Assembly (NCBI RefSeq): GCF_000739015.1
Contig: NZ_JPUG01000059.1
Span: 1-64,000 of the forward strand
Source of the DNA: Microvirga sp. BSC39
GTDB lineage: Bacteria; Pseudomonadota; Alphaproteobacteria; Rhizobiales; Beijerinckiaceae
DNA: 64,000 bases
Direction of reading: 5' to 3'
In this document: piece after piece, positions 45,831-54,857 of the stretch
Numbering within the stretch: the stretch's first letter is position 1
Layout: each line of letters begins with the position of its first letter
Notes under the pieces: generated by a model
What the model was told of the DNA's origin: nothing
Seen by the model: only the letters and a program-made list of their open reading frames with translations
Database searches by the model: none
Translations under genes and position numbers: made by a program

Positions 45831-46961
45831 ATGGCATGCACTGCTCGCCTGTCCGCACTTGCTCTCACCGGTTTTCTGCTCACGTTCGTTGCGTCCCACG
45901 CCGCGCCCAAGACCGTCTCGGGTCCGGGGCCGGATCCGAACTGCTTCAAGCCGTGGAATGCCCAGACCAAGTACATGCAATGGGATAAGAAGCCCGGGCC
46001 GTACCGCCTCGCCGTGGTGAACGGTTTCGTCGGCAATACTTGGCGCATCCAGATGATCCAGACCGCCAAGGCTTATGCCGAGCAGGCCGGCATGAAGGAC
46101 AAGATCAAGGAGCTGAAGGTCGTCTCAACCGGAACCGACGTCGCCGCGCAACTCGGCGCCATCGAGGACTTCATTAACCAGGGTTACGACGCCATCATCA
46201 CCATCGCAGTGGCGCCCGAAGGCTTCGACCGCGTGATCCGTCTGGCTGATCGCAATAACGTGGTGATCGTGCCCTTCGACAATGTGCTCGACACCGACAA
46301 GGTCATGCAGGTGAACGAGGACCAGCTCGAAATCGGTCGCCTCTCGGCGCGGCATCTCCTGAAGGAGTTGGGGCAAAAACGCGACGGCAAGATTCTCGAA
46401 GTACGAGGCCTGCCTGGCAACTCGGTGGACCGCGATCGCCACCTCGGCTTCCGCGAGGTAATGGAGAAGGAAGGCAAGTTCCAGATCGTCGAGGTGGTGG
46501 GCAACTGGGACGATGGCACGGCCCAGAAGGCTACGGCCGACGCGCTCGCCGTGCACGGCAAGTTCGAGGCTGTGTTCACGCAGGGCGGATCGACAGGATC
46601 CGTGCGCGCCATGATGGACGCGAAGCATCCCTTTGTGCCGATGGCGGGCGAGGGCGAGAACGGCTACCGCAAGCTCATCGCGCAGCATGCGGGCGAGGGG
46701 CTCAAGGGCCTGTCCTACAGCCAGTCGCCGGGTCTTGTGGCCATTTCCATGAAGGCCGCGATCTCGGCGCTCGAAGGCAACCCGATGCCACAGCTCATCT
46801 CGGTACCGATTCCGGTTGTCGACTACACGACCCTCAAGGACAACGTGAACTATTGGTCAAACCTCTCTGATAACTTCTTCGCGGCCAACGAATTCCCGGC
46901 CTGCGGCGTGAACGTGACTGCGCCTGAGATCATGGCGAAGGACGCTAAGAACACGCAGTAA
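45831..46961 (+). CDS. Sugar ABC transporter substrate-binding protein (CUT2)
   Basis: 376 residues. Signal peptide MACTARLSALALTGFLLTFV, cleaved about residue 24. PBP type I domain: RLAVVNGFVGNTWRIQMIQT (about 60-79), FINQGYDAIITIAVAPEGFD, VIVPFDNVLDTDKVMQVNED, and VFTQGGSTGSVRAMMDAKHP near 245. The layout is that of periplasmic ribose/galactose/xylose-type binding proteins; the ligand cannot be read off. AGGAGG precedes the ATG. It is first of four genes, and the hairpin after it probably keeps its mRNA in excess. Confidence 0.92.
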   Translation: MACTARLSALALTGFLLTFVASHAAPKTVSGPGPDPNCFKPWNAQTKYMQWDKKPGPYRLAVVNGFVGNTWRIQMIQTAKAYAEQAGMKDKIKELKVVSTGTDVAAQLGAIEDFINQGYDAIITIAVAPEGFDRVIRLADRNNVVIVPFDNVLDTDKVMQVNEDQLEIGRLSARHLLKELGQKRDGKILEVRGLPGNSVDRDRHLGFREVMEKEGKFQIVEVVGNWDDGTAQKATADALAVHGKFEAVFTQGGSTGSVRAMMDAKHPFVPMAGEGENGYRKLIAQHAGEGLKGLSYSQSPGLVAISMKAAISALEGNPMPQLISVPIPVVDYTTLKDNVNYWSNLSDNFFAANEFPACGVNVTAPEIMAKDAKNTQ

Positions 46962-46984
46962 GAAGCACACCGTCAGAGCACCTC

Positions 46985-47022
46985 GGCTCCTGTCCTGACC
47001 TTCGCCCGGACAGGAGCCTTTT
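46985..47022 (+). terminator. Intercistronic hairpin / partial terminator
   Basis: GGCTCCTGTCC/GGACAGGAGCC, an 11-bp perfect stem with a 12-nt loop, followed by TTTT. It lies between binding-protein and ATPase genes of one operon, the usual place for differential expression control. Confidence 0.8.
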
Positions 47023-47042
47023 CCGAATCTCGAAGGGGTTCC

Positions 47043-48572
47043 ATGCTCGAACCTGCACCCTTCTTCGCCCTCGAAAACATCTCCAAGCGCTATGGCGGCA
47101 TCCATGCTTTGCGGGATGTGGATTTCGCGTGCAGTCGCGGGTCGATTCACGCTGTCTTGGGAGAGAACGGCGCCGGGAAATCGACTCTCATGAAGATCAT
47201 GGTGGGCGTCGTGCAGCCGGAGGACGGTCGCATGGTGCTCGAAGGCGCACCCGTCACGTTCCCAAACCCTTCGGCGGCGAACCGGGCCGGGATCGTGTGC
47301 ATCTTCCAAGAACTCTCGCTCATGCCGGAGCTCACGGTTGCCGACAACATCACCTTATCGAGCCCGCCGCGCCGCTTCGGCTTCATCGACGGCCGCGGGC
47401 AGCGCCGGCGTTCGGAGGAACTGCTCGCCCGCATCGGCTGCGAGGACATCGACCCCCTGAGCCGCGTGTCGGACCTCCCGCTTTCGCGGCGGCAGATGGT
47501 GGAGATCGCGAAGGCGCTGGGCCGCGATCCGAAGCTCCTTATTCTCGACGAGGCGACCTCCGCGTTGACCTCCGCCGACGTGGATCGCGTCTATCGAATG
47601 CTTTTCGAACTGAAGGCGCGCGACCTGAGTATACTCTACATCTCCCATCGCATGTACGAGATCGAGGCGCTGGCGGACCGCTGCTCGGTGTTCCGCAACG
47701 GGCGGCACATCGAAACCTTCGTCAAGGGAGCGCGCAGCCACGACGAGATCATCGGGCTCATGATCGGCCGCGAGATCGAAGGGCAGTTTCCGGCAAAGCC
47801 CAGGCGGCCACGCCCGGAACCCCTCATCAAGATCCGCGATCTTTCCTGGGAGAGCCGGCTCAACGGTGTCGGGCTTGAGGCGGGACGCGGCGAGATCGTG
47901 GGGCTGGGCGGTCTCGACGGGCAGGGACAGAAGGAGTTGCTGCTTGCGCTCTTCGGTGTGCTGCGGGGCGTTCGCGGCACGGTGACCCTGGAGGGCCAAC
48001 CCACGGCGGCGAATTCGCCGAAGGCTGCCATGAGCGGACGGGCCCGGATGGCGCTCGTACCAGAGGACCGCAAGAGCGAAGGGCTCATCCTCTCCATGTC
48101 AATTGCCGACAATATCTCTATGGCCTCGCTAGACCGTCTCTCATACGGGATGTTCATCGATCCGGGCCGCACCCGTCAGGCAGTGGAACGGGCCATCGAG
48201 CAGTTGCAGATCAAGATCGGTAGTGCGGGCGACCCGGTTTCAACCCTGTCCGGGGGCAACCAGCAGAAGGTGGTGCTCGCCAAGTGGCTTGCGACGAATC
48301 CCGATGTTATCCTGCTCAACGACCCGACCCGGGGCATCGATGTTGGAACGAAGCAGGAGATCTACAGGCTCATGCGTGAGCTCGTGGAGAAGGGCGCCTG
48401 CATCCTCTTCTACTCGACGGATTACGAGGAGCTGATCGGCTGCTGCGACCGGGTTGCCGTCATGTATGACGGCCGCATCGTCCGGGAACTGGAAGGCGAT
48501 GCCATCACAGAGCGCAACCTCATCGCCGGCGCGCTCAACATCGCCGAACGGCGGGAGCCTGCTCATGTCTGA
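47043..48572 (+). CDS. Sugar ABC transporter ATP-binding protein, double cassette (RbsA/MglA-like)
   Basis: 509 residues. First cassette: Walker A GENGAGKST (about 40-48), signature-region LPLSRRQMVEIAKAL, Walker B LLILDEATSAL (about 160-170). Second cassette: degenerate Walker A GGLDGQGQKELL (about 290), signature LSGGNQQKVVLAKWL (about 403-417) and Walker B VILLNDPTRGID. A degenerate second site is normal for CUT2 ATPases. It overlaps the permease gene by 8 nt. Confidence 0.95.
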   Translation: MLEPAPFFALENISKRYGGIHALRDVDFACSRGSIHAVLGENGAGKSTLMKIMVGVVQPEDGRMVLEGAPVTFPNPSAANRAGIVCIFQELSLMPELTVADNITLSSPPRRFGFIDGRGQRRRSEELLARIGCEDIDPLSRVSDLPLSRRQMVEIAKALGRDPKLLILDEATSALTSADVDRVYRMLFELKARDLSILYISHRMYEIEALADRCSVFRNGRHIETFVKGARSHDEIIGLMIGREIEGQFPAKPRRPRPEPLIKIRDLSWESRLNGVGLEAGRGEIVGLGGLDGQGQKELLLALFGVLRGVRGTVTLEGQPTAANSPKAAMSGRARMALVPEDRKSEGLILSMSIADNISMASLDRLSYGMFIDPGRTRQAVERAIEQLQIKIGSAGDPVSTLSGGNQQKVVLAKWLATNPDVILLNDPTRGIDVGTKQEIYRLMRELVEKGACILFYSTDYEELIGCCDRVAVMYDGRIVRELEGDAITERNLIAGALNIAERREPAHV

Positions 48573-49665
48573 CACGGTGCTCCCTCCCGCTGCCGCGGAG
48601 CCGCACGAGAAGACCCGCCGCTGGGGCGAGGGCTTGAGCCTGCGCTGGCTGCAGCACGCCGGCATCCTCGGTGCGATTGCCCTCTTCGTCGTGCTCTACC
48701 TGTTCTACCAGCTGAACCATCCCCGAGGATTCACGGGGCAGATCCTGATCCAGAACGCCAACGAAGTCTTCGCCCTGGCGCTCGTGTCCATGGCGCAAAC
48801 CGTTCCCGTGCTCATGGCGGGCCTCGATCTCTCGGTCGGTGCCGTGATGACCCTCGTGGGCTGCATCGCGAGCCACCTCGTCGCCGGGAGCCCAGGCGAG
48901 ATCGCGCTCGGCATCGCAGCCTGCATCGTCGCCGGCGCGGCGTGTGGCTTCGCCAATGGCTGCGTGGTCGTCTACGGGCGCATTCAACCGATCATCGCGA
49001 CGCTCGCCACCAGTGCGATCTATATGGGGCTCGCCCTCATCCTGCGGCCGACGCCCGGCGGAAAGGTTCACGAAGATTTGTCCTGGGCCGTCACGAGCGA
49101 CCTGCGCGAGTTCGCGGCAACCTTCGGTCTCTTCGACAATGGCGAGGCCGCCTGGCTGCAGCCCTTCGCGTGGATCCCGGTGCCGCTCGTGCTGCTTGCG
49201 ATGATCATCCTTCTCGTGTGGGTGCCATTCACCCGTTCTGTCACGGGGCGCACAGTTTATGCGATCGGGTCGTCCGAGGGCGCAGCCTACATGTCGGGGC
49301 TGCCGATCAATCGGGCGAAGCTCGCGGCCTTCACATTGGCTGGCCTCTTCGCCGGTCTCGGCGGCCTGTTCCTGGCGCTCCAGACTTCGTCCGGCAATGC
49401 TGACATTCCCCAGGCAGGCGCCTACACGCTGAATTCCATCGCGGCCGTGGTCATCGGCGGTACCTCGCTTCTCGGGGGCACCGGCAGCGCCATCGGCTCC
49501 ATGATCGGCGCGATGGTGCTGCGCACGATCTCCTTCAACTTCCGCATCTTCGACGTGGCGCCCCTGCTGCAACCTCTCTTCGAGGGGCTTGTGCTTCTCG
49601 CGGCCGTGAGCCTGGGTGGACTGAAGCTGCTGCGTACCAAGAACAAGCTCGAGGTGTTCCGGTGA
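48565..49665 (+). CDS. Sugar ABC transporter permease (first)
   Basis: 366 residues. The ATG at 48565 overlaps the ATPase stop by 8 nt; earlier in-frame codons lie inside the ATPase gene. About ten membrane helices, with the family-typical VPVLMAGLDLSVGAVMTLVG (about 75-95) and a C-terminal AAVVIGGTSLLGGTGSAIGS (about 292-311). A 40-residue cytoplasmic N-terminus precedes TM1. BPD_transp_2 (RbsC-like) family. Confidence 0.93.
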   Translation: MSDTVLPPAAAEPHEKTRRWGEGLSLRWLQHAGILGAIALFVVLYLFYQLNHPRGFTGQILIQNANEVFALALVSMAQTVPVLMAGLDLSVGAVMTLVGCIASHLVAGSPGEIALGIAACIVAGAACGFANGCVVVYGRIQPIIATLATSAIYMGLALILRPTPGGKVHEDLSWAVTSDLREFAATFGLFDNGEAAWLQPFAWIPVPLVLLAMIILLVWVPFTRSVTGRTVYAIGSSEGAAYMSGLPINRAKLAAFTLAGLFAGLGGLFLALQTSSGNADIPQAGAYTLNSIAAVVIGGTSLLGGTGSAIGSMIGAMVLRTISFNFRIFDVAPLLQPLFEGLVLLAAVSLGGLKLLRTKNKLEVFR

Positions 49666-50648
49666 GCAGAACTGCCGACACGATCATGGCGCCAAGGATC
49701 CTGCGCCTTGGGTCCGACGACAAGCCTGTGGTCTTCGCGGCCGGGTTCGTCCTGCTCATTCTGCTCGTCGGAACGGGCTACACGCTCTACACGCAAGGGA
49801 GCGCGCCGCTCTTGCAGCCGCAATATCTCCTGCAGCAGCTTCAGGTCGGATCCTTCCTCGGCATCGTGGCAGCCGGGCTCATGGTCGTCATCCTGCTCGG
49901 CCACATCGACCTTTCGGTGCCCTGGACCCTGACGGCCGCGGCCATGATGGCAACGGCGGTCGGCGGCCCCTGGGCTATTCCCGCGGGCATCGGGCTTGGT
50001 CTTCTCGTCGGCATTGTCAACGGGCTCGGCGTCGCGTATTTGCGGGTGCCGTCCATGATCTTCACGCTCGGCATGAACGCGGTGATGCGCGGCCTCATGG
50101 TAGCTCATACGGGCGGCTTCGCGCCGCAGACGGCAGCTACGGACCTGATGCAGTACCTTGCGGTCGCCCGGATCGGTGGCATGATTCCGGTTGCGCTCCT
50201 CGTCTGGCTCGCAGTGTCCGTGGCCGTTGTGGCGATCCTCACGCGCACGACCCTCGGTCGCGGCATCTATGCCATCGGCAATCGTGAGCGGGCAGCATAT
50301 CTCTCAGGCATTGACACGAACCGCGTGATCCTCATCGCCTTCGCGCTTTCAGGTGCGGCGGCGGGCCTTGCCGGCGTGTTGCTCGCCGGGTACTCCACCA
50401 AGGCGTATCAGGGCATGGGCGACGCCTACCTTCTCCCGGCTATTGCCGCTGTGGTCATCGGCGGCACCAACATCCTCGGCGGACGCGGGCGCTATATCGG
50501 CACCCTAGTGGGTGTCATCCTGATAGTGCTCTTGAACTCGGTGCTCTCCATCATGCAGATGCCCGAGGCCGGTCGGCAGATCATCTATGGCTGCGTCATC
50601 ATATCCATGCTGCTCGTCTACGGACGCGGGGGGCGTGTAACTGGATGA
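49662..50648 (+). CDS. Sugar ABC transporter permease (second)
   Basis: 328 residues from a GTG that overlaps the previous TGA (GTGA), so translation is coupled. RbsC-like family: LMVVILLGHIDLSVPWTLTA (about 73-92) and AVVIGGTNILGGRGRYIGTL (about 266-285). With the first permease it should form a heterodimeric channel. It ends the operon; a GGCGGCTC/GAGCCGCC hairpin lies 215 nt further on. Confidence 0.93.
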   Translation: MSRTADTIMAPRILRLGSDDKPVVFAAGFVLLILLVGTGYTLYTQGSAPLLQPQYLLQQLQVGSFLGIVAAGLMVVILLGHIDLSVPWTLTAAAMMATAVGGPWAIPAGIGLGLLVGIVNGLGVAYLRVPSMIFTLGMNAVMRGLMVAHTGGFAPQTAATDLMQYLAVARIGGMIPVALLVWLAVSVAVVAILTRTTLGRGIYAIGNRERAAYLSGIDTNRVILIAFALSGAAAGLAGVLLAGYSTKAYQGMGDAYLLPAIAAVVIGGTNILGGRGRYIGTLVGVILIVLLNSVLSIMQMPEAGRQIIYGCVIISMLLVYGRGGRVTG

Positions 50649-50862
50649 TGGTTTGTCATATGACCTCCTCGAAGGTCGAGAGAGTGACCGAGGCCGGTTC
50701 TCACCAGCCACAATCATCATCGCTAGGTTGAATGCGCCCGCCCTAGTCGCGAGGTTCGGCATCAAGCTGAAGATCCGAAACTGGAACGCCACGGTCGTTT
50801 GTTTAGTGGCTTCTTAAGCTCCAAGTCCGGATGTCGCATCCGTGATCTTCGGCGACCTCTAA

Positions 50863-50884
50863 GGCGGCTCGTCGGGGAGCCGCC
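50863..50884. terminator. Hairpin between operon end and integrase remnant
   Basis: GGCGGCTC-GTCGGG-GAGCCGCC, an 8-bp stem, followed on the plus strand by CGTGTGTTTAG. It may stop operon transcription or the converging integrase remnant. Confidence 0.5.
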
Positions 50885-50891
50885 CGTGTGT

Positions 50892-51186
50892 TTAGATTTC
50901 AACCTGTTCTGAAATCAGAAGGGCATCGTCTGCGTCGATCCCAAGATACCGAACAGTGCTCTCGATCTTAGTGTGGCCGAGCAGAAGCTGGACGGTCCGG
51001 AGATTGCCTGTCCTTCGGTAGATCATTGCGGCTTTGGTAGGCCGGAGTGAATGCGTGCCGTAGACCGAAGGATCGAGCCCAATCGCGCGAAGCCAAGATG
51101 CCAGCAGGTGAGCGTACTGTCGCGTCGTTGACCTGATCCCTGGAAACCGGACCAGCCAAAGGGAGAATTTTCCCGTAATGTCTCAC
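50892..51186 (-). pseudogene. Tyrosine recombinase/integrase C-terminal fragment
   Basis: The minus-strand frame STTRQYAHLLASWLRAIGLD, then VYGTHSLRPTKAAMIYRRTG, NLRTVQLLLGHTKIESTVRY and LGIDADDALLISEQVEI, with TAA at 50892, is the catalytic C-terminus of a tyrosine integrase. Catalytic Arg (HSLR), Gly-His (LLGHTKIES) and nucleophile Tyr (VRYLGI) are all visible. The Arg of the usual HSLRRTKA motif is followed by Pro here. The N-terminal core-binding part and a start codon are missing, so it is a 5'-truncated remnant. Confidence 0.8.
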
Positions 51187-51253
51187 GGCTGGGGAGAAGG
51201 GGAAAGGCCACGAAGGTGTCTAGGTTCTCAGAGCAGCAGATCGCCGTTCGACA

Positions 51254-51532
51254 ATGGCCAAGAAAGCCCTCGCTGTGCTCCAGGAGGGCGGGGAGTTCCG
51301 CGACGCGCTTGAGATGAACTCCTATACCAGGCGCGAGCAGTTCAAAGCCCGTCCCAAAACTGCCCCCGGCCGGATAGTCCGTGGCATCGGCGCTAGCACG
51401 ATGTATGAATTGAAAGGGCACGGGTTGATCGTCCGCGCAAACAGCACATCGGTATCCACTTATGACCGCCTGAATACATCGCCCTGCAGTAATCAAGCAG
51501 GCGAGCTCAACAATTGTGCATCTCAGGGCTAG
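51254..51532 (+). CDS. Hypothetical protein, possibly C-terminally altered
   Basis: 92 residues. MAKKALAVLQEGGEFRDALE, NSYTRREQFKAR and GRIVRGIGASTMYELKGHGL look like a small conserved orphan family of Methylobacteriaceae (from memory). The last ~20 residues (STSVSTYDRLNTSPCSNQAG) look less ordered. No clear Shine-Dalgarno. Confidence 0.45.
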   Translation: MAKKALAVLQEGGEFRDALEMNSYTRREQFKARPKTAPGRIVRGIGASTMYELKGHGLIVRANSTSVSTYDRLNTSPCSNQAGELNNCASQG

Positions 51533-51683
51533 TCTCGACAGGCGAATTCTGGTATTGAGCCTGCCCCGCGGATCTTCCGCGCGGTTCACAGCCCCAGCCA
51601 GAGGAGGCGTTACATGTTTATGCGACTTTGCACGTGCCAACGCGCCGCTCTCCTCGTCACATCTTTTGCTGCTGGTAGCTCCG

Positions 51684-51875
51684 ATGAAACCGACCGTATT
51701 CCCTCTGCCCTTGGTAGGGTTAGCATTCCGCTTTGAGTTCATTCGCGTTCCGCGAAAGGCCGCGAAAGATTACAAGCAGCCCGTACTGACCTTCGAGTTT
51801 GTCGAGGCGCTGAAGCGAGAAGTCAGCCCTCACATTCTGCGTGACATAGGCGTCGACAGGAGTCGGACCGATTAG
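51684..51875 (+). CDS. DUF1127-like small protein
   Basis: 63 residues. MKPTVFPLPLVGLAFRFEFI is followed by a C-terminal FEFVEALKREVSPHILRDIG with VDRSRTD. The end matches the DUF1127 pattern (L...hLRDIGl.R.) of short Arg-rich alphaproteobacterial proteins, some of which act in RNA maturation and phosphate or carbon responses. The match is partial. Confidence 0.45.
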   Translation: MKPTVFPLPLVGLAFRFEFIRVPRKAAKDYKQPVLTFEFVEALKREVSPHILRDIGVDRSRTD

Positions 51876-52125
51876 TGGTTCGGCTGAGTTGTCTTCTTCG
51901 ATGATCTCGCTCTCGACTGATCGTGTGCGTCGCCACACATCGGCACGGAGGAGCCGTGTCTACATAGATCTTGCGATGCCGGAACACATCGCAAGCGCCC
52001 TGGTGGGAGGTCTGGTGCTCAGCCTCCTGCCGGGGCAATTCTGCTTGTGCACAGGCTGATGTTGAACCCACGAGGCACTTGGCGTATTATCCCGGCGTGG
52101 TATTGCAACCGGTGCCACAACAATT

Positions 52126-52175
52126 CGCCCTGACAGTGAGCTCCGCACGGCTAACTCTGTCAGGGCGTTTTCGTT
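52126..52175 (+). terminator. Hairpin with T-tract, first of two
   Basis: CGCCCTGACAG/CTGTCAGGGCG, an 11-bp perfect stem with a 20-nt loop, followed by TTTTCGTTT. The surrounding 51876-52417 holds no supported gene. Confidence 0.75.
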
Positions 52176-52246
52176 TGAAGATGCATTGACGCGATATTCA
52201 GGCATCCTATCTACTCAGTCGTGGTCTCTCCCTAATAGACCGCGAG

Positions 52247-52292
52247 CGCCTTGGCTGAGGGTAAAAGACAGCACCTCTGCCAAGGCGTTTTC
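52247..52292 (+). terminator. Hairpin with T-tract, second of two
   Basis: CGCCTTGGC/GCCAAGGCG, a 9-bp perfect stem with a 23-nt loop, followed by TTTTCGT. Same general design as 52126-52175, with an unrelated stem sequence. It lies 126 nt before the next small gene. Confidence 0.7.
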
Positions 52293-52417
52293 GTATCCGC
52301 CGTTCGGAACAGCGGATCCACGGCAGTTTTTCCAATTCAGATAGGACACACGTTCAGAGAAATTGCTCTCTGGTGAGGCAAACGCTTGCATCCGCGATCC
52401 GTACAGAAGGACCATCG

Positions 52418-52618
52418 ATGACGTACTACACCAACACCAGCCTCCTGGAGACCGCATTCACGAAGGGCAATATCGAGTTCTCACCGTGGTGGCTTGCCCT
52501 GAACGGGGAACTCGCCAAGCGCAACTTGCCTGAGGCCCGATATGGGGATGCGTGCGATTACTACGAGACGGGCCATTCACCGGAAACTGCTGCGGACGAT
52601 ATCGTGGCTACCGCGTAA
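52418..52618 (+). CDS. Small hypothetical protein
   Basis: 66 residues from the ATG preceded by AGAAGGACC (MTYYTNTSLLETAFTKGNIE ... GDACDYYETGHSPETAADDI). Acidic; no family recognised. It is followed closely by the NTF2-like gene. Confidence 0.5.
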   Translation: MTYYTNTSLLETAFTKGNIEFSPWWLALNGELAKRNLPEARYGDACDYYETGHSPETAADDIVATA

Positions 52619-52709
52619 AGCATTACCTCGGGCGTAATCGACCCGCCTCTCCGTCTCCTTCATGGTCCTCATGCCGGGATTGCCCCAGCCTACCATCAGG
52701 AGACATCTC

Positions 52710-53075
52710 ATGACCGACGCCACAACCATCGCCCGCCGCTACATCGCCCTCTGGAACGAGACAAACACAGCCCGCCGGCAGGATCTGTTGGCTAATCTCT
52801 GGACCGAGGACGGCACCTACATCGATCCGCTGATGCAGGGCAACGGCCATAGCCAGATCGATGCGCTCATCAGCGCGGTGCACCAGCGCTTTCCCGACTT
52901 CCGCTTCTCCCTAAACGGCCAGCCCGATGGCTACGGCAATCAGGTTCGCTTTTCCTGGCAGCTCGGGCCCGAAGGGACCGACGGCCCGATTAAAGGGACT
53001 GATTTCGCCACCCTGGACAACGGGCGCCTGAAGCACGTTGTCGGTTTCCTCGACCACGTTCCTGCCAGTGCCTGA
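52710..53075 (+). CDS. NTF2-like (SnoaL-type) protein
   Basis: 121 residues from the ATG with CAGGAGAC upstream. ATTIARRYIALWNETNTARR, LWTEDGTYIDPLMQGNGHSQ, then FPDFRFSLNGQPDGYGNQVR and a terminal LKHVVGFLDHVP. This is the NTF2 cone fold with the conserved YiDP. Such proteins can be small isomerases or hydrolases or ligand binders. Monocistronic with a strong terminator. Confidence 0.88.
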   Translation: MTDATTIARRYIALWNETNTARRQDLLANLWTEDGTYIDPLMQGNGHSQIDALISAVHQRFPDFRFSLNGQPDGYGNQVRFSWQLGPEGTDGPIKGTDFATLDNGRLKHVVGFLDHVPASA

Positions 53076-53099
53076 CACTCTCCACCGTTAACCATCCCG

Positions 53100-53135
53100 A
53101 GGCTGGCCCTGATTGAGTTCAGGCCAGCCTTTTTC
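53100..53135 (+). terminator. Intrinsic terminator of the NTF2-like gene
   Basis: AGGCTGGCC/GGCCAGCCT, 9 bp, followed by TTTTTCTTTTT. Nothing else is supported up to 53408. Confidence 0.9.
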
Positions 53136-53408
53136 TTTTTCAGTTCTGGTCATCTGCCAGTCGGCATTACTCAACTCCCAAAAGAAGAATCTCCAGGGCG
53201 CGGGCTCGACGCATGGTCGATCGAACCGCAACCCACGCTTACCGGCACAGAGTTGACCGGAGGATCCCACGACAGCTGATTTCAAACTCAGGAACGGGGA
53301 CCGGACCTGCTCGCTTTTGCACGCGCTCTCACTGATCAATGCCCAGGCCTGCAAACCCCTGTACGAGCGTCGCACTCGACTTCTCAGCGACATTGTTCAT
53401 TGCGCATA

Positions 53409-53516
53409 CTAGAGCATCGGACTGTTACGTGGACGCACCCTTGACCGATTCCGAAATGGACCCGCTATCGCGGGGTACAGAACTCACCGAGTTCAACTTC
53501 TCGTCCGATGCTCTAG
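53409..53516. repeat. Palindromic intergenic element with 14-bp terminal inverted repeats
   Basis: CTAGAGCATCGGAC at 53409-53422 and its exact complement GTCCGATGCTCTAG at 53503-53516 bound a 108-nt element. The ends match the CTAGAGCATCGGA... type of palindrome that is scattered between genes in Rhizobiales (from memory). No coding capacity. Confidence 0.75.
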
Positions 53517-53573
53517 ATCGGAGCCATCGCCTCTGAGCGCTACAAAGTTTTCGAGGAGTTCAGCGCCGCTGGG

Positions 53574-54839
53574 TTGGCCGAGCACACCTCCGACCTTGGG
53601 ATCGGAGCGCTGGTAAGCCACCTGCTCGGGTATGTCGAAATCGCCCAGACCTACCGCAGTGTCTGGCTCGACCACTGCTTGCGTCCGGGTTTCCTGACCT
53701 TCCAGGCACCGGAAGGAGCAAGAGCCCGTCAGCCGATGGCCGGCGAGATTCTCAGCTTCAAGCGCCTTACCAAGGGAGGGCAGAGCGGAAGTGCCTCCTT
53801 TCTCCCCGTAGCGACGCTTTCCTGGGCCCTGTCGACGGAAGCCCAGGGCTCGAAGCGTACCAAGCGAGCCTCAGGGAACACGTGCGGGTTCTGGAAGAAG
53901 ATATCTGCTCACGCCATGCGGCAAACGTCCCCGTATCCGTTCCCGCGTCCCTCCTGCGTTGTGTCCAATCTCGCCGGAACCCATTGGATGCCGATCAACG
54001 GCGGCTTGATCACTGCCGATGGCCACCGCTTGGAGCGTCATGAGATCGTGAGCGTGGCTCTCGATTCCTATAGCATCCAGGAAAGCGGTTACCTGGAGTC
54101 CAGGCTGGAGAACATCGTCGGAGATCACGGCTGCCCGGCCGTCACTCGGGTCATGTTCGAGGACCGGTAAATCGAGCAGGCGCTTGGAAAGGGTGTCGTT
54201 CCCCATGTCATCGGCAACACCCTTGTGATCGAAGAAGGAGACGAAATCCTGGTTCCGCTCGATGATGGGGAATCCGGCTATGCCCTCGAGTATACCGAGG
54301 TGGAAGGCGCGATCGGCGAGGCCAAGACCGATATCAGCGACCTTCACAACACCGTTGTGGAAGATCTAGCGCTGATGTTCCGGATCGAGGACCCTCACGG
54401 GGATGAGAAGACGCTCTCGGCTCCCATCACGGCGATCTATTTCAATCCTGACTGGGACACCTACGATCCCTTAGTGATTTTTGCCAAGGACGAGAAGGCG
54501 AAGTTTATAGACGCATGCTGCGCGGCGTGCCCTGGTAGAACGATTAAGGCGGGGATTATGCCCTCCAGGAGGAGAACCACAGCGCGTCATTCGCCACGCT
54601 GGTTGCGAGGATCACCGGCGCGTCCTGCTCCCACTTCCAGAGAGAAGTGCAATCGGCTGTGCTCGACAAGGCCTATTCCTTGATGAGCGGAGTGGAAGGC
54701 GACTGGGAAACCATCGTCTTGAAGGTGATGGTGCACCTCAAGAAGGGTGGCTCTCCGATTGTCACCGTAGAGCGGGAGACGTCGCCCCAATCCGAAGCGG
54801 CCCAGAAGCAAAAAAGGGCGGCCATGACGGCCGCCCATT
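53574..54839 (+). pseudogene. Long hypothetical gene with an ochre stop and a frameshift
   Basis: One frame runs from about 53520 (start uncertain, TTG 53574 possible) through SFKRLTKGGQSGSASFLPVA, LAGTHWMPINGGLITADGHR and VTRVMFEDR to TAA (54168), then continues in the same frame IEQALGKGVVPHVIGNTLVI ... YFNPDWDTYDPLVIFAKDEK. Near 54556 one G is missing and QEENHSASFATLVARITGAS ... DWETIVLKVMVHLKKGG follows in another frame. The ~420-residue product is not recognised. The 3' limit is unclear because the shifted frame runs into the next, opposite gene. Confidence 0.5.
54808..54836 (-). terminator. Intrinsic terminator of the Tyr-rich protein gene
   Basis: On the minus strand GGGCGGCC-GTCAT-GGCCGCCC is followed by TTTTTTGC. 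Confidence 0.9.
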
Positions 54840-54857
54840 CTTACTGCTCAACTGAGA

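Noticed and set aside
48535..49572. A 345-codon minus-strand frame within the permease gene, and a similar one at 9096-10088 within the RTX gene.
   Set aside because: Antisense shadows: the composition is dominated by Arg/Ala/His or low-complexity mirrors of the sense repeats.
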